From: Undibacterium cyanobacteriorum
GTDB lineage: Bacteria > Pseudomonadota > Gammaproteobacteria > Burkholderiales > Burkholderiaceae_D
DNA: 64,000 nucleotides
NCBI RefSeq assembly: GCF_031326225.1
Contig: NZ_CP133720.1
Coordinates: forward strand, 3,596,001-3,660,000
Reading direction: 5' to 3'
The position numbers and the translations under genes are program-made. Each line of letters starts with the position of its first letter. The first letter of the stretch is position 1. Positions 51,829-62,068 of the stretch are shown here, one piece after another. The notes below the pieces were generated by a model that did no database searches, was not told the origin of the DNA, and saw only the letters and a list, made by a program, of their open reading frames with translations.

Positions 51829-52437
51829 TTATTCTTTTGAATTCAACATTTTGTGTTTCAAAGTTTCATCGGCTGGTTGATTGCCCAGCCAAATCTTCAA
51901 AACACCGTTGTAGAAATTCGGATCAGTAATATGGTCACCAATTTTCTCCCCGTTCAATTGGCACACAACGCCAGTACCAGGAACCCAATCAAACGTGAGC
52001 ACGTCACCTTTTTTCAGCTTTGGTACGGTAGAAAACATCTTCCCGAAAGTCACCATCGCGCCGACCAAACGGGTACGCTCACTCGTATCGAGGTTGTTGC
52101 GCAATCCATCCAAGAAACGTTGACCAAGATCATCGTTGCTCAATTCACGCATCATGACCAGCGTCACGCGCTTTGCACCTGGCAAAGCCAAAACTTCTGG
52201 CGTCGTGGATTTCAATTCTGGAAGGTAAAGCGCGGCAACATACACTTTGAACACAACTTTGTAACGCACGCCGGCGCCATTCAATTTCAATGTTTGACCG
52301 CCAACCTGCACTGTGTCATCCAACTTAACGCCAGCAACAACCGTGTCTGCCTGCGCCGTTGCGACTGCCACCAAACTCAAGCCTAAAGTCAAACCTGCAA
52401 CCGCAAACATCCGTGAAAATTTTTCAAGCAACTTCAT
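51829..52437 (-). CDS. Secreted chalcone-isomerase-like protein
   Basis: This 202-residue protein has a signal peptide (cleavage expected after AQA, residue 30). The mature domain is of the chalcone isomerase-like family: VGGQTLKLNGAGVRYKVVFKVYVAALYLP, then FLDGLRNN and FDWVPGTGVVCQLNGEKIG. Bacterial members are periplasmic and of unknown function; plant-type flavonoid chemistry should not be assumed. It is monocistronic. Confidence 0.88.
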   Translation of the reverse strand: MKLLEKFSRMFAVAGLTLGLSLVAVATAQADTVVAGVKLDDTVQVGGQTLKLNGAGVRYKVVFKVYVAALYLPELKSTTPEVLALPGAKRVTLVMMRELSNDDLGQRFLDGLRNNLDTSERTRLVGAMVTFGKMFSTVPKLKKGDVLTFDWVPGTGVVCQLNGEKIGDHITDPNFYNGVLKIWLGNQPADETLKHKMLNSKE

Positions 52438-52714
52438 AAGATCTCCTAATGATTCTGGGGTAACGATGCCAACACTGCATCCCTACGGCCTCATCGCGAA
52501 TTACGAACGACCGTTTTATTTTGTGCGCTTCACATTAGAGATTATTTTTAGAGGGTGCAAGTCTAATCGACATGAAAATCAGCAATTTAGAAAGCAAATT
52601 CACACTTTTTCTTCAAAAAACAAGTTGCCAGAGTTTTTCTTTGCAATCTGCCTACTCAAGCGTTTAACTTTCCATGCCAAACCGACAAACTCAAGCACGT
52701 TCAATCGCCTTAAC

Positions 52715-53521
52715 TCAATGCGGCCTGACTTCATTTTTGAGGGCCGCCAAGGCCATCTTCTCAACCACGCTTGGCATTAACAATTTAAGCCAACGTCCCA
52801 ACTTTCCTTTCAAACTCATCACAACTTCACGCTGGCGCCGCTGCATGCCCGCGATGATCAGTCTGGCGCACGTCTCCACAGACATGGCACCATCTTCTTT
52901 CAAGCCACTACTGCCAGCAGCCTGCCCCTGAGCGTTATAGCCACGATGGCGAATTTGTGTCGCAACCACGCCAGGATAAGCCAAGGTCACGCTGACACCA
53001 GCGTCCCGCAATTCAGCACGCAAAGCTTCAAAAAATCCGTTCATAGCAAACTTAGTGGCGCTGTAGGCATTACGCCCCGGCACCCCCACCAAACCGGCTA
53101 AAGACGAGACGGCGACGATCTTTCCACGACGCTCCTTCAGATATGGCAAGGCCGCATGGGTACACCAAACACTTCCCCAAAAATTCACCCGCATCAGATC
53201 TTCATACCAAGCCAGATCTTCAACTTCGCTCAACAATGCTTGCGCCGACTTGCCTGCATTATTGATTAAGACATCTAATTGTCCATATTCGGTAATCGCG
53301 GTGGCGATTAAGCGTCGACACTCGGGCTCTAAGCTCACATCGGTCGGCACCACCAAACACGACGCTCCGCTATCACGGCATTGTTGCGCAACCTGCTCCA
53401 ATAGTTGGGAATTGCGGGCAGCCAAAACCAAGGATACCTGTGCGCCATGTTTGCGCGCAATTTGTCGCGCCATCTCTGCGCCTATGCCGTCCGATGCACC
53501 GGTAATCACGATCACTTGCAT
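52715..53521 (-). CDS. Short-chain dehydrogenase/reductase
   Basis: This 268-residue classical SDR oxidoreductase has the NAD(P)-binding TGASDGIGAEMAR at residues 7-19, NNAG near 90, the catalytic Ser in VAVSSLAG, and YSATK (Tyr and Lys). The basic residue in AARNSQ after the second strand suggests NADP preference. The C-terminal extension (RREVVMSLKGKLGRWLKLLMPSVVEKM) resembles membrane-associated SDRs of the DHRS7 type. The substrate is unknown. The 277-bp gap before the next gene has no other feature. Confidence 0.9.
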   Translation of the reverse strand: MQVIVITGASDGIGAEMARQIARKHGAQVSLVLAARNSQLLEQVAQQCRDSGASCLVVPTDVSLEPECRRLIATAITEYGQLDVLINNAGKSAQALLSEVEDLAWYEDLMRVNFWGSVWCTHAALPYLKERRGKIVAVSSLAGLVGVPGRNAYSATKFAMNGFFEALRAELRDAGVSVTLAYPGVVATQIRHRGYNAQGQAAGSSGLKEDGAMSVETCARLIIAGMQRRQREVVMSLKGKLGRWLKLLMPSVVEKMALAALKNEVRPH

Positions 53522-53766
53522 TCTGAGTCCCCTATCCTTTTCATTTCGATTTGTTTTTATCTTGGCGAATTAGCTTGGCGATCTAACTTAACGATTTTTA
53601 TTGCGGCGCAATAAAACCCACTCGTATTGAGCATACCACTTTCTCCATGAAGTCAAGTAGCTGATACAACTCAAACTTCCTTGTGGTAAAGCAGTGCATG
53701 GGCTGCACGAAGTGAGTCGAATCTGGTAGCTTTACGTTTTTCATTCCGTACAAGATTTTGAATAAC

Positions 53767-55470
53767 ATGCTTACTCCTCGCTCTGGTGGACAGTTAATCG
53801 TTGATGCACTCGAAGTGCATGGTGTCGATACAATTTTTGGTGTTCCTGGTGAGAGCTACTTGCCGGTGCTCGACGCCTTACACGATAGTTCGATCAAATT
53901 TATCATCAATCGCCAAGAAGGCGGTTCGGCATTTATGGCTGAAGCCTATGGCAAACTCACCGGCAAACCCGGCATTTGCTTCGTTACACGCGGCCCCGGT
54001 GCCACCAATGCTTCGATTGGTGTGCACACGGCGCATCAAGATTCAACCGCGATGATTTTATTCATCGGCCAAGTCGGGAACGATTTTGTCGAACGTGAAG
54101 CCTTCCAAGAAATCGACTATCGCCGCATGTATGGACCAATGGCAAAATGGGTGGCGCAAATAGACCGTGCGGATCGCATTCCAGAATACATCGCCCATGC
54201 CTTCCAAGTTGCCACCAGTGGTCGACCTGGCCCGGTTGTTTTGGCACTCCCTGAAGATTGTCTTTCGGCCGTCGCGAACGTCAGCGATACCGGTCATTAC
54301 CGTGAAGTACAAGCTAGTCCTTCAAGCCTGCAGATTCAGCACATTAAAGATTTACTGAGTCGCGCCAAACGTCCATTCTTACTACTTGGTGGTGGCGGCT
54401 GGAGCCCTGCGGCATGCGAACAAGTCGCGCATTTTGCCGAACAAAATCATCTGCCTGTGGGTTGCGCATTCCGCTTCCAAGATTTGATGCCTAACCTTCA
54501 TCCCAACTATGTTGGCGACGTCGGCATTGGGATTAATCCTAAGCTCGCGCAGCGTATCAAAGACGCCGATCTGGTGTTAGCGATTGGCCCAAGACTCGGT
54601 GAGATGACGACCAGCGGCTACACTATTTTTGAAGCCCCGGTCCCGAAGCAACACCTCATTCATGTGCATAGCGATGCCCTCGAGCTTGGTCGCGTTTATC
54701 AAGCGCAAACCATGATCAACAGCGGCATGAAAGAGTTTGCCCAAGTCCTCTCAGAAATGGGCTCACTGGCAAGTACCGAACAGGATAACTGGCGCGCACA
54801 ATTGGCCTCCGCCAAAGTCGATCTCCAACAATGGCAACAAGAACCTGCTATTTTCAAACAAGAAAATGCGCCGCTCAATTTATGGCAAGTGGTGCAAGAC
54901 ATCAAAGCACAGTGCCCTGCCGACACCATCATCACCAACGGTGCTGGTAATTATGCAACTTGGGCGCATCGCTATTTCCCCTATGGTGGTTGGCGTACGC
55001 AACTAGCACCAACATCCGGCGCGATGGGCTACAGCGTACCGTCTGCCGTTGCGGCAAAAATTACAGCGCCAGAGCGGACCGTGATTGCTTTCGCAGGTGA
55101 CGGCGAATACATGATGAATGGCCAAGAATTAGCCACGGCCGTTCAATATCGCGCTGGTGTCATCATCATCGTTTTCAACAACGGAATGTACGGCACGATT
55201 CGTATGCATCAGGAGCGCGAATTTCCCGCGCGCGTATCCGGCACCGAATTACATAATCCCGATTTCGCTGCTCTTGCACGCGCTTATGGTGGACATGGCG
55301 AAGCCGTTGAACATACTGCCGATTTCGGCCCTGCCTTGGCCCGTGCCATCGCTCATACGCAAGAGCATCAATTACCCGCACTAATCGAACTTCGCTATGA
55401 CGGCAATTTGATTACACCGGGCGCGAGCCTGATGACCCTGCGTCAACAAGCACAGGCAGCGGGTAAGTAG
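53767..55470 (+). CDS. Thiamine diphosphate enzyme, acetolactate-synthase-like
   Basis: This 567-residue protein has the three-domain ThDP enzyme layout. The N-terminal pyrimidine-binding domain contains the catalytic Glu in NRQEGGSAFMAEAYG. A central domain follows (about 200-330). The C-terminal domain has the ThDP motif GDGEYMMNGQELATAVQ...NNGMYGT. It resembles IlvB-like proteins often annotated as ThDP-binding protein rather than the biosynthetic acetolactate synthase, and no ilvH regulatory subunit is adjacent. The exact reaction is uncertain. ATG 53767 is used; an in-frame TTG lies three codons upstream. The ribosome site is weak. Confidence 0.88.
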   Translation: MLTPRSGGQLIVDALEVHGVDTIFGVPGESYLPVLDALHDSSIKFIINRQEGGSAFMAEAYGKLTGKPGICFVTRGPGATNASIGVHTAHQDSTAMILFIGQVGNDFVEREAFQEIDYRRMYGPMAKWVAQIDRADRIPEYIAHAFQVATSGRPGPVVLALPEDCLSAVANVSDTGHYREVQASPSSLQIQHIKDLLSRAKRPFLLLGGGGWSPAACEQVAHFAEQNHLPVGCAFRFQDLMPNLHPNYVGDVGIGINPKLAQRIKDADLVLAIGPRLGEMTTSGYTIFEAPVPKQHLIHVHSDALELGRVYQAQTMINSGMKEFAQVLSEMGSLASTEQDNWRAQLASAKVDLQQWQQEPAIFKQENAPLNLWQVVQDIKAQCPADTIITNGAGNYATWAHRYFPYGGWRTQLAPTSGAMGYSVPSAVAAKITAPERTVIAFAGDGEYMMNGQELATAVQYRAGVIIIVFNNGMYGTIRMHQEREFPARVSGTELHNPDFAALARAYGGHGEAVEHTADFGPALARAIAHTQEHQLPALIELRYDGNLITPGASLMTLRQQAQAAGK

Positions 55471-55640
55471 TCAAACTTGGCCAGCGGTTAGATTTAGTAG
55501 CGAAGTATCGCCAAAAGAAAATGATCTCAAGTGATTTCCTCAGCCCAAAGTTCATCCGACAAGGTTTTTAAAAACGAGTTTGTGTGAACAAGAGCGACGG
55601 AAATCACAAAAGAGATTGCAATGAAAGGCAGCAAACCAAG

Positions 55641-57044
55641 ATGAAACTCTCGTTCCATGGCGCAGACCAAAGTGTGACCGGCTCTTGCCATCGCGTGCAA
55701 TGTGCAGGTAAGAACATCTTGATTGATTGCGGCCTGTTTCAAGGCAGCCGTGCACTGGCGGAAGACAATCAACAAGAGTTCGGCTTTGATCCTACCAGCA
55801 TCGATTTCGTGTTGCTGACCCATGCCCACCTCGATCATTGTGGCCGTTTGCCACTCTTGGTGAAACGCGGCTTCCGAGGTGAGATCATCACCACCGCCGC
55901 CAGTCGCGATCTCGCGAAATTAGTGCTATTGGATTCAGCTCATCTACAAGAAGCGGAAGCGCGACGTCGCGAAAAACACTGGCGTCATCATGGATACGCA
56001 CCCGCCCCTGCGCTCTACACACGAGACGATGTCGAACAGTGCCTCGCTTTATTCGGACGCACGGCACACTATCATCACCCCTTGCCCTTGGCTGCGGGCA
56101 TTACGGCGCACTTCTATGATGCGGGACATATCCTTGGTTCTGCTAGTATCGCTCTCGAACTTGAAGAGGGAGATCACCGGCGTCGCATCGTCTTCTCTGG
56201 CGATTTAGGTAGTGATGGACGGGTAATTTTACGCGATGCAGAGCCGCCGCCTCCTGCTGACTTCGTTATCATGGAAACCACCTATGGCGACCGCTGTCAT
56301 CGTTCTTTAGACGCCTCGGTAGCAGAGCTCTACGAGGTGATTCGTACCACCTTCAAACGCAATGGCAATGTCATCATTCCGACTTTTGCCTTAGAACGTG
56401 CACAAGAAATTCTGTGGTATCTGCGCGAAGGTGTGGAGAACGCTGTGCTGCCCGCGGGATTGCATGTTTTTTTAGATTCGCCGATGGCCATTTCAGCCAC
56501 CGAGATTTTCCGCCGACATCCCGATTGTTATGACGAAGAGAGTGCCGCGCTCTTCGCACAACATCATGATCCTTTTACACTGGCCAATCTACATATCGTG
56601 CGCGATCTTGAAGACAGTATCGCCATCAATCAGATCAAAGGCGGCGCTGTGATTTTAGCGGGTGCTGGCATGTGCACTGGAGGGCGGATTCAGCACCACC
56701 TAAAGCATCATTTATGGGAACGTAATTCCAGCATCGTCTTCGTCGGCTTCGCGGCCAAAGGTACCTTAGCGCGGCAAATTATCGATGGTCAGGCACGCGT
56801 TCATATCTTCGGTGAGGACGTCACGGTCAACGCCGAAATTCATACGATCAACGGCTTTTCTGCCCATGCTGATCGCAACGAACTTTTGGACTGGCACCAT
56901 CACCTCCACACACCTCATACTTTTCTGGTCCACGGCGAATACGAAGTGATGCAACAGTTCGCTGATGAACTCACACAAAGAACGCAAACACGTTGCTTCC
57001 TACCTCGCCTTGGCGAAGAGTTCGACCTGCTTGCTCTAGACTAA
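55641..57044 (+). CDS. Metallo-beta-lactamase fold, beta-CASP RNA-processing exonuclease
   Basis: This 467-residue protein has the MBL zinc motif HAHLDHCGR near residue 60 and further ligands in YDAGHILGSA and FSGDLGS. The inserted beta-CASP domain contains VIIPTFALERAQEIL. The C-terminal RMM part has GFSAHADRNELLDW and LVHGE. These proteins (CPSF73/YSH1-like) cleave RNA. I chose ATG 55641 (MKLSFHGADQSVTGSCH), matching the family start; the frame is open 19 codons upstream. It follows the ThDP enzyme on the same strand by 170 bp. Confidence 0.92.
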   Translation: MKLSFHGADQSVTGSCHRVQCAGKNILIDCGLFQGSRALAEDNQQEFGFDPTSIDFVLLTHAHLDHCGRLPLLVKRGFRGEIITTAASRDLAKLVLLDSAHLQEAEARRREKHWRHHGYAPAPALYTRDDVEQCLALFGRTAHYHHPLPLAAGITAHFYDAGHILGSASIALELEEGDHRRRIVFSGDLGSDGRVILRDAEPPPPADFVIMETTYGDRCHRSLDASVAELYEVIRTTFKRNGNVIIPTFALERAQEILWYLREGVENAVLPAGLHVFLDSPMAISATEIFRRHPDCYDEESAALFAQHHDPFTLANLHIVRDLEDSIAINQIKGGAVILAGAGMCTGGRIQHHLKHHLWERNSSIVFVGFAAKGTLARQIIDGQARVHIFGEDVTVNAEIHTINGFSAHADRNELLDWHHHLHTPHTFLVHGEYEVMQQFADELTQRTQTRCFLPRLGEEFDLLALD

Positions 57045-57164
57045 ATATAGGTTGAATTTAGGGTAAAGAATAAGGCGGACTCAAAAACATTGGACCCGCC
57101 TTGTTGAAGAGAACCATGTGCGCCGTTAGCGGGCGCGATTTGAATCACTTCAAATCACGTCAAG

Positions 57165-58496
57165 TCACTTCTTCTGCAGCAAATCCATGAGCGCAATCAC
57201 CGTGGTTTCCACCCCTGTCTTGACCGCTGGCTCAGCGCTAATTTTGAACAATGGGCTGTGATGGCTTGGCACTGGAGGGCCGCCCGCTTTCTCCGCTTCA
57301 AATGCCTCTTTCGGTGTTCCGCCTACTGAAAAGTAAACACTAGGAATGGTTGGCTTGGTGGTAAATTGCGGAAAATCTTCGGCCCCCATATCGAGACGTT
57401 GGTAGTTGGTATCAAAGATTCCAGCGCCCAATTTCTCAGTCCACGTTTTCTTTAAGCGCTTGGTCAATGCGATGTTATTCAAGGTCGGCGGCGCAGGTTC
57501 GCCAGAGATAATCACTTCAGGTAATTTATCCTCAGCGACACCCGCTGCCCGGGCTGTATTGATAGCAACGCGATTGATCGCATTCAAGAGCATCTCTCGC
57601 GTTTCAAAACTCTCATTTCTCACCGTGAGGCTCAGTTTGGCTTGGTCGCTGATGATATTACTCTTGGTTCCCGAGTGGAAACTGCCCACCGTGATCACCG
57701 CAGGATCGCGTGGCGCACGTTCACGACTAATAATTGTTTGCAGTGCCATCACGATCTGTGAACCAATCACGATTGGGTCACGTCCTCGGTGAGGGCTTGC
57801 ACCATGCGCGCCCTGTCCATGCACGATGATATCGACCGTATCAACACCCGACCAAGGAGACCCTTCCACCGCATCAATCTTACCCGCCTCTACCGCGGCA
57901 TTAACGTGAAAAGTAATCGCATAATCAGGTTGACCAAAACGCTTCCACAGCTGATCTTCCATCATAGCTTTGGCACCTGCTACGACTTCTTCAGCTGGCT
58001 GCCCAATCAACATCAAGGTGCCTGACCAATCTTTACGGCGCGCCGCCATTTGTTGGGCCGTACCCACCATGCTGGTGATGTGCACATCGTGGCCACATGC
58101 ATGCATGACCTGCATTAAATTCCCTGCCATATCTTTTTGCATCACAGTCGAAGCATTCGGCAACCCTGACTTTTCTTGCACCGGCAAGCCATCCATATCA
58201 GCGCGTAGCATCACCAACGGGCCTGGTCCATTTTTCAATATCGCGACAACGCCTGTTTTACCTACATTCTCAGTCACCTCAAACCCAATCGCCCGCAATT
58301 CTTGCGCTAAACGTGCCGCCGTTCTAGTCTCGACAAAGGAGAGTTCAGGGTTGCGATGAAAGTGATCGAACAAAGCTCCTAGCTTCGCTTTGTAATCTTT
58401 ATCAATGGACGATTTAAGATCTGCTTGACCGAACGCTGGCGACATCGAGCAGGTCATCAAGGCATACATAGAGTACTTCAGTAGTAAGGGTTTCAT
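57165..58496 (-). CDS. Secreted M20 family amidohydrolase
   Basis: This 443-residue protein of the M20D (IAA-amino acid hydrolase/hippuricase) group has a signal peptide (MKPLLLKYSMYALMTCSMSPAFG). The metal site includes HACGHDVH, the catalytic Glu pair in GQPAEEV, HVNA, and the C-terminal SHHSPLF. RADMDGLPVQE is typical of the family. Such enzymes release amino acids from N-acyl conjugates; the substrate is unknown. ATG 58496 has AAGGA about 9 nt upstream. It is divergent from the MFS gene. Confidence 0.9.
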   Translation of the reverse strand: MKPLLLKYSMYALMTCSMSPAFGQADLKSSIDKDYKAKLGALFDHFHRNPELSFVETRTAARLAQELRAIGFEVTENVGKTGVVAILKNGPGPLVMLRADMDGLPVQEKSGLPNASTVMQKDMAGNLMQVMHACGHDVHITSMVGTAQQMAARRKDWSGTLMLIGQPAEEVVAGAKAMMEDQLWKRFGQPDYAITFHVNAAVEAGKIDAVEGSPWSGVDTVDIIVHGQGAHGASPHRGRDPIVIGSQIVMALQTIISRERAPRDPAVITVGSFHSGTKSNIISDQAKLSLTVRNESFETREMLLNAINRVAINTARAAGVAEDKLPEVIISGEPAPPTLNNIALTKRLKKTWTEKLGAGIFDTNYQRLDMGAEDFPQFTTKPTIPSVYFSVGGTPKEAFEAEKAGGPPVPSHHSPLFKISAEPAVKTGVETTVIALMDLLQKK

Positions 58497-58806
58497 TCCT
58501 AGCTGTCCTTCCTTCATATAGTTCAATCACAGTTTCAAGGCTGGGCTCAGGTCTTGATCAAGAACGTGCAGGCAGCCGTAGCGGCTACGCTAACAGACTA
58601 AAACCATCAAGAAGAAAATTCTTTTGCTTTGGAGACCCAATTCAAGCGAAATTACAACAGACGATACGCGTTTAGCTTAGCGAAGCCAGTAAAATGAAGT
58701 GAAAAATAGAGCAAAAATGGGCTTTTGTCGCAAGTCGATATAGGGCAATAGAACGTCTCTCCTAGTACCGAGACTCACCTGCTGAATAACAAAGCCAGAT
58801 CACGCG

Positions 58807-60009
58807 ATGACCAATGCCAGCCACAACATGAAATTGAATGAGAAACCAGCGATTCCCAAAAGCATTTGGACCCTCGGCTTCGTGAGCCTCTTGATGGACA
58901 TATCGTCGGAGATGATCCATAGCTTGCTGCCGGTCTTTATGGTTGGATCACTCGGCATGAGCGTGATGTTAGTGGGTCTATTGGATGGCATTGCCGAAGC
59001 GACCACTTTGATCGTCAAAATTTTTTCAGGTGCTCTCAGCGATCGGCTCGGCAAACGCAAAATTCTCGCCACCTTAGGATATGGTTTGAGCGCTCTTTCC
59101 AAGCCTCTATTCGCGCTCGCCACTAATTTCCCCATATTAGCAGTCGCCCGCATGGGCGACAGGATCGGTAAAGGGATTCGCGGTGCGCCGCGCGACGCCT
59201 TAATCGCCGATATCACACCACCAGAAATTCGCGGAGCCGCTTTTGGCCTACGTCAGTCCCTCGATACGATTGGCGCGGTCGGTGGTCCTTTGATCGCAAC
59301 GGGATTGATGATCTTGTGGGCCAATGATTTCCGCTCTATTTTTTGGATTGCGGTCATCCCTGCTCTCGCCTCACTGTTGTTACTCATGTTTGGCGTCCAA
59401 GAACCGCGCACCAAAATAAAAAAAACGACTGCCTTTCCACTGAGCCGAGCACAACTAAATCTCCTTCCCCGTAGTTATTGGACCATCGTTAGCATCGGCG
59501 GTTTGTTCACTTTAGCGCGCTTTAGTGAAGCCTTCTTATTACTACGAGCGCAGCAGCTGAATGTGTCGATGTCCTTGGTTCCCTTGATCATGGTTGCCAT
59601 GAACGCGGTCTATGCCTTAACAGCTTATCCCTTCGGCAAACTATCTGATCGAGTGAGCCCCTACACATTATTGCAATATGGTTTGCTCGTATTGATCGCC
59701 GCTGACCTTTGCCTTGCAAGCACTAACTCTCTCCTAGGTTTAGCTTGCGGGATTATTTTGTGGGGCATCCATATGGGGATGACCCAAGGCTTACTATCAA
59801 GCCTTATTTCTCAGTTCGCTCCAACAGATCTACGCGGTACCGCCTTTGGTATGTTCAATTTGGTCAGTGGTATTTGCCTACTTCTAGCAAGCTTTATTGC
59901 GGGTGCGCTATGGGAGACATTAGGTGCTCAAGCGACTTTTTGGGCTGGAGTGGCAATTGCAATCATCAGCCTTGTCGCCGTCGGCATCTTTGCCCGCAAG
60001 CACAAATGA
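58807..60009 (+). CDS. Major facilitator superfamily transporter
   Basis: This 400-residue membrane protein has about twelve helices. GALSDRLGKRK (motif A-like, after helix 2) and RMGDRIGKGIRGAPRDALI are characteristic of a proteobacterial MFS branch of unknown substrate. A second motif A-like loop is FGKLSDRVSPY in the C-terminal half. The N-terminus could start at ATG 58807 or 58828; neither has a clear ribosome site. It is divergent from the M20 gene, and no neighbour shows what it transports. Confidence 0.88.
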   Translation: MTNASHNMKLNEKPAIPKSIWTLGFVSLLMDISSEMIHSLLPVFMVGSLGMSVMLVGLLDGIAEATTLIVKIFSGALSDRLGKRKILATLGYGLSALSKPLFALATNFPILAVARMGDRIGKGIRGAPRDALIADITPPEIRGAAFGLRQSLDTIGAVGGPLIATGLMILWANDFRSIFWIAVIPALASLLLLMFGVQEPRTKIKKTTAFPLSRAQLNLLPRSYWTIVSIGGLFTLARFSEAFLLLRAQQLNVSMSLVPLIMVAMNAVYALTAYPFGKLSDRVSPYTLLQYGLLVLIAADLCLASTNSLLGLACGIILWGIHMGMTQGLLSSLISQFAPTDLRGTAFGMFNLVSGICLLLASFIAGALWETLGAQATFWAGVAIAIISLVAVGIFARKHK

Positions 60010-60331
60010 CAACTTAGGAATTCAATCGTTATCAAATACGACAGATGTCCGCCTGAGCGTCACCGCACCAGTGGCTAAGCCATTATTTTAAAGATAACAA
60101 CACATTTCATACCAACGGCACGTCGCAAATCCGCCTCATTTTTCACCAGTTAACTTGCCTTGCGGAAAAAATAAGCACATGATAAATCGCATGATCCTTC
60201 GATTTACATCGATTTCAATCGAATCATAGACACGCTGTATTGATCAACATATGCGGCCCCAATCCTTCGTTGTCGAGCATCAGAGTGTCTTATTCAAACG
60301 CCCAGTGCTTTCATAGAAAAGGAGAAACATA
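60010..60331. other. Intergenic region upstream of the porin gene
   Basis: These 322 bases hold no gene. TTCGATT (60198-60204) and AATCGAA (60217-60223) form a 7-bp-arm palindrome, with a further ATCGAT between, that could be an operator for the porin operon. I could not place the promoter with confidence. Confidence 0.45.
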
Positions 60332-61522
60332 ATGATGCTGATCCGTTCTTGCTTCATGCACCTTAGCTCTCAACCGGATACTCCACTCCAGCGACCGACT
60401 TTCGCTCGTTTTACCAAGCTTGGTTTATTGGGCCTCGGATTGCTCTGTGGCGCTAACCTTCCCGCCTTTGCACAAGAGGCTAGCAGTGATTTCAAAGTCA
60501 CAGGCTTTGTTTCAGTGGTCGGTGGTAAGGTGGTTAGCGGTGACAAAGATGGGGTTTCTATCCTGAGCGATAAATGCCCATGCTACACAGCTGATTGGGG
60601 AAATGCCGGTGTCTATCGCGACAATTTTTCTCTGAAACCTGAATCTCGCGCAGGCATCCAGCTCAATTACAAACCGACGGCAGATCTCAGTTTAGTAGGC
60701 CAGATCGTAGTACGTGGCACAGACTCCACACCCAACGTGCAGTGGGCATACGGTGGTTACAAATTGAACAAACATTGGGAACTGCAATTAGGGCGCAAAC
60801 GCATCCCGCTTTACTACTATTCTGATTTTCAAGATATTGGTTTGTCTTATCCTTGGGTCTCACCGCCACCTGAATTATACGGTTGGGAAGTCACCAACTA
60901 CAACGGCGGTAGCCTTCGCTATACCGATAGTTTCGGCGACACTAATGTCAGTGCCAGTTTCTTTGGTGGTGCTGAGACAGTGAAAGATCCGCGCTATTTG
61001 CAACTTTACTACCCGAACAAATCGGAAGTCTCATGGAAAAGCATCGTTGGCGGTGATGTCGAAATTAGTCACGGCGCATTGACCGTTCGCGGCGTGTACA
61101 TGAACTCAACCGCAAACACGAAAGTCCCAGACTTGAGCATCAACGATAGCGCCAAGCTGAGTGCCTTCGGCCTTGCGATGAACTTGGACCTGGACCAATG
61201 GTTTATCTTAAGTGAGTTCACACAACTTGAACGAAAATTCAACGCAGACGGCTATTCCTATAAAGCTCCCGCGATGACAATAGGAGCTGGTGTACATTTA
61301 GGCGACTGGACCCCTTTTCTGAACTACGCGCAGTATAAAGAGTCGACAAGTGACGAAACAAAATATGCTCCACAGTCCTACAAGCGTCTCTCCCTGACAC
61401 TGAAATACGATATCGACGCTAGCAGTGCGGTGAAAGCCCAAATTGATCGGCACACCGATATCACCAAGAATTTCGGCGGTAACGCAACCGTGTTCCGCGT
61501 CAGTTATGATCGCGTATTTTGA
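60332..61522 (+). CDS. Outer-membrane porin-like protein
   Basis: This 396-residue exported protein has a signal peptide with a long N-region (cleavage expected after AFA, residue 47). The mature part has alternating beta strands, many aromatic residues and the terminal Phe of outer-membrane barrels (FRVSYDRVF). Segments such as NKHWELQLGRKRIPLYYYSDF and PRYLQLYYPNKSEVSWKS are porin-like. AAGGAG precedes the ATG. The next gene begins 13 bp later and encodes a PstS-like protein, so the two probably form an operon. The transported solute is unknown. Confidence 0.8.
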   Translation: MMLIRSCFMHLSSQPDTPLQRPTFARFTKLGLLGLGLLCGANLPAFAQEASSDFKVTGFVSVVGGKVVSGDKDGVSILSDKCPCYTADWGNAGVYRDNFSLKPESRAGIQLNYKPTADLSLVGQIVVRGTDSTPNVQWAYGGYKLNKHWELQLGRKRIPLYYYSDFQDIGLSYPWVSPPPELYGWEVTNYNGGSLRYTDSFGDTNVSASFFGGAETVKDPRYLQLYYPNKSEVSWKSIVGGDVEISHGALTVRGVYMNSTANTKVPDLSINDSAKLSAFGLAMNLDLDQWFILSEFTQLERKFNADGYSYKAPAMTIGAGVHLGDWTPFLNYAQYKESTSDETKYAPQSYKRLSLTLKYDIDASSAVKAQIDRHTDITKNFGGNATVFRVSYDRVF

Positions 61523-61535
61523 ATAGGAGATCATC

Positions 61536-61961
61536 ATGAAAACTTTCTTCAAACTCCTACTCAGTGTCACTTGCGTCAGTCTGATCGGAACGGCGCAAGC
61601 GCAGATCGCGGTGGTGGTCAGTGCCAAGAGCCCTGCTACTTCACTCAACAAAGAGCAAGCTGCAGCGCTATTTTTGGGGAAGTCGACCCAACTTCCAGGA
61701 GCTGGTGCTCCAGTTTTGGTAGATCAAGGGGAGGCTTCCGACCTACGCAAAAACTTTTACAGTAAAGTGGCAGACAAAACTCCCTCACAAGTCAAAGCTA
61801 TTTGGGCTCGCTTGGTGTTTTCAGGCAAAGCAGCGCCACCAAAAGAAGCCCCCAGTACTGCGGAGGTGAAAAAATTGATCGCCGCGAGTCCTGATGCTGT
61901 CGGTTATATCGAAAAGAGTGCCGTTGATTCAAGCGTCAAAGTCATTTTAGAAATCGACTGA
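61536..61961 (+). CDS. Short PstS-like periplasmic substrate-binding protein
   Basis: This 141-residue exported protein has a signal peptide (cleavage after AQA, residue 22). It resembles the N-terminal part of phosphate-binding proteins: VVVSAKSPATSLNKEQAAALFLGKSTQLPGAG, and IEKSAVDSSVKVIL at the end. It is far shorter than true PstS (about 340 residues), a form often found next to porins or sensor genes. It is cotranscribed with the upstream porin. Phosphate binding is not established. Confidence 0.8.
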   Translation: MKTFFKLLLSVTCVSLIGTAQAQIAVVVSAKSPATSLNKEQAAALFLGKSTQLPGAGAPVLVDQGEASDLRKNFYSKVADKTPSQVKAIWARLVFSGKAAPPKEAPSTAEVKKLIAASPDAVGYIEKSAVDSSVKVILEID

Positions 61962-62068
61962 TCAAGCTGAGGCTATGTACCTCACTTAAATTCATGTTGC
62001 AACTGTCCCCATAGCGAAGCAAGCAAGGTAGAATCTACGCTTTACTTGTTTGCCTAGCTAGGGACTAC

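Noticed and set aside
57071..57102. Possible terminator AAGGCGG ... CCGCCTT after the beta-CASP nuclease gene
   Set aside because: The stem is only 7 bp with a 17-base loop and no U run follows; it is too weak to call.
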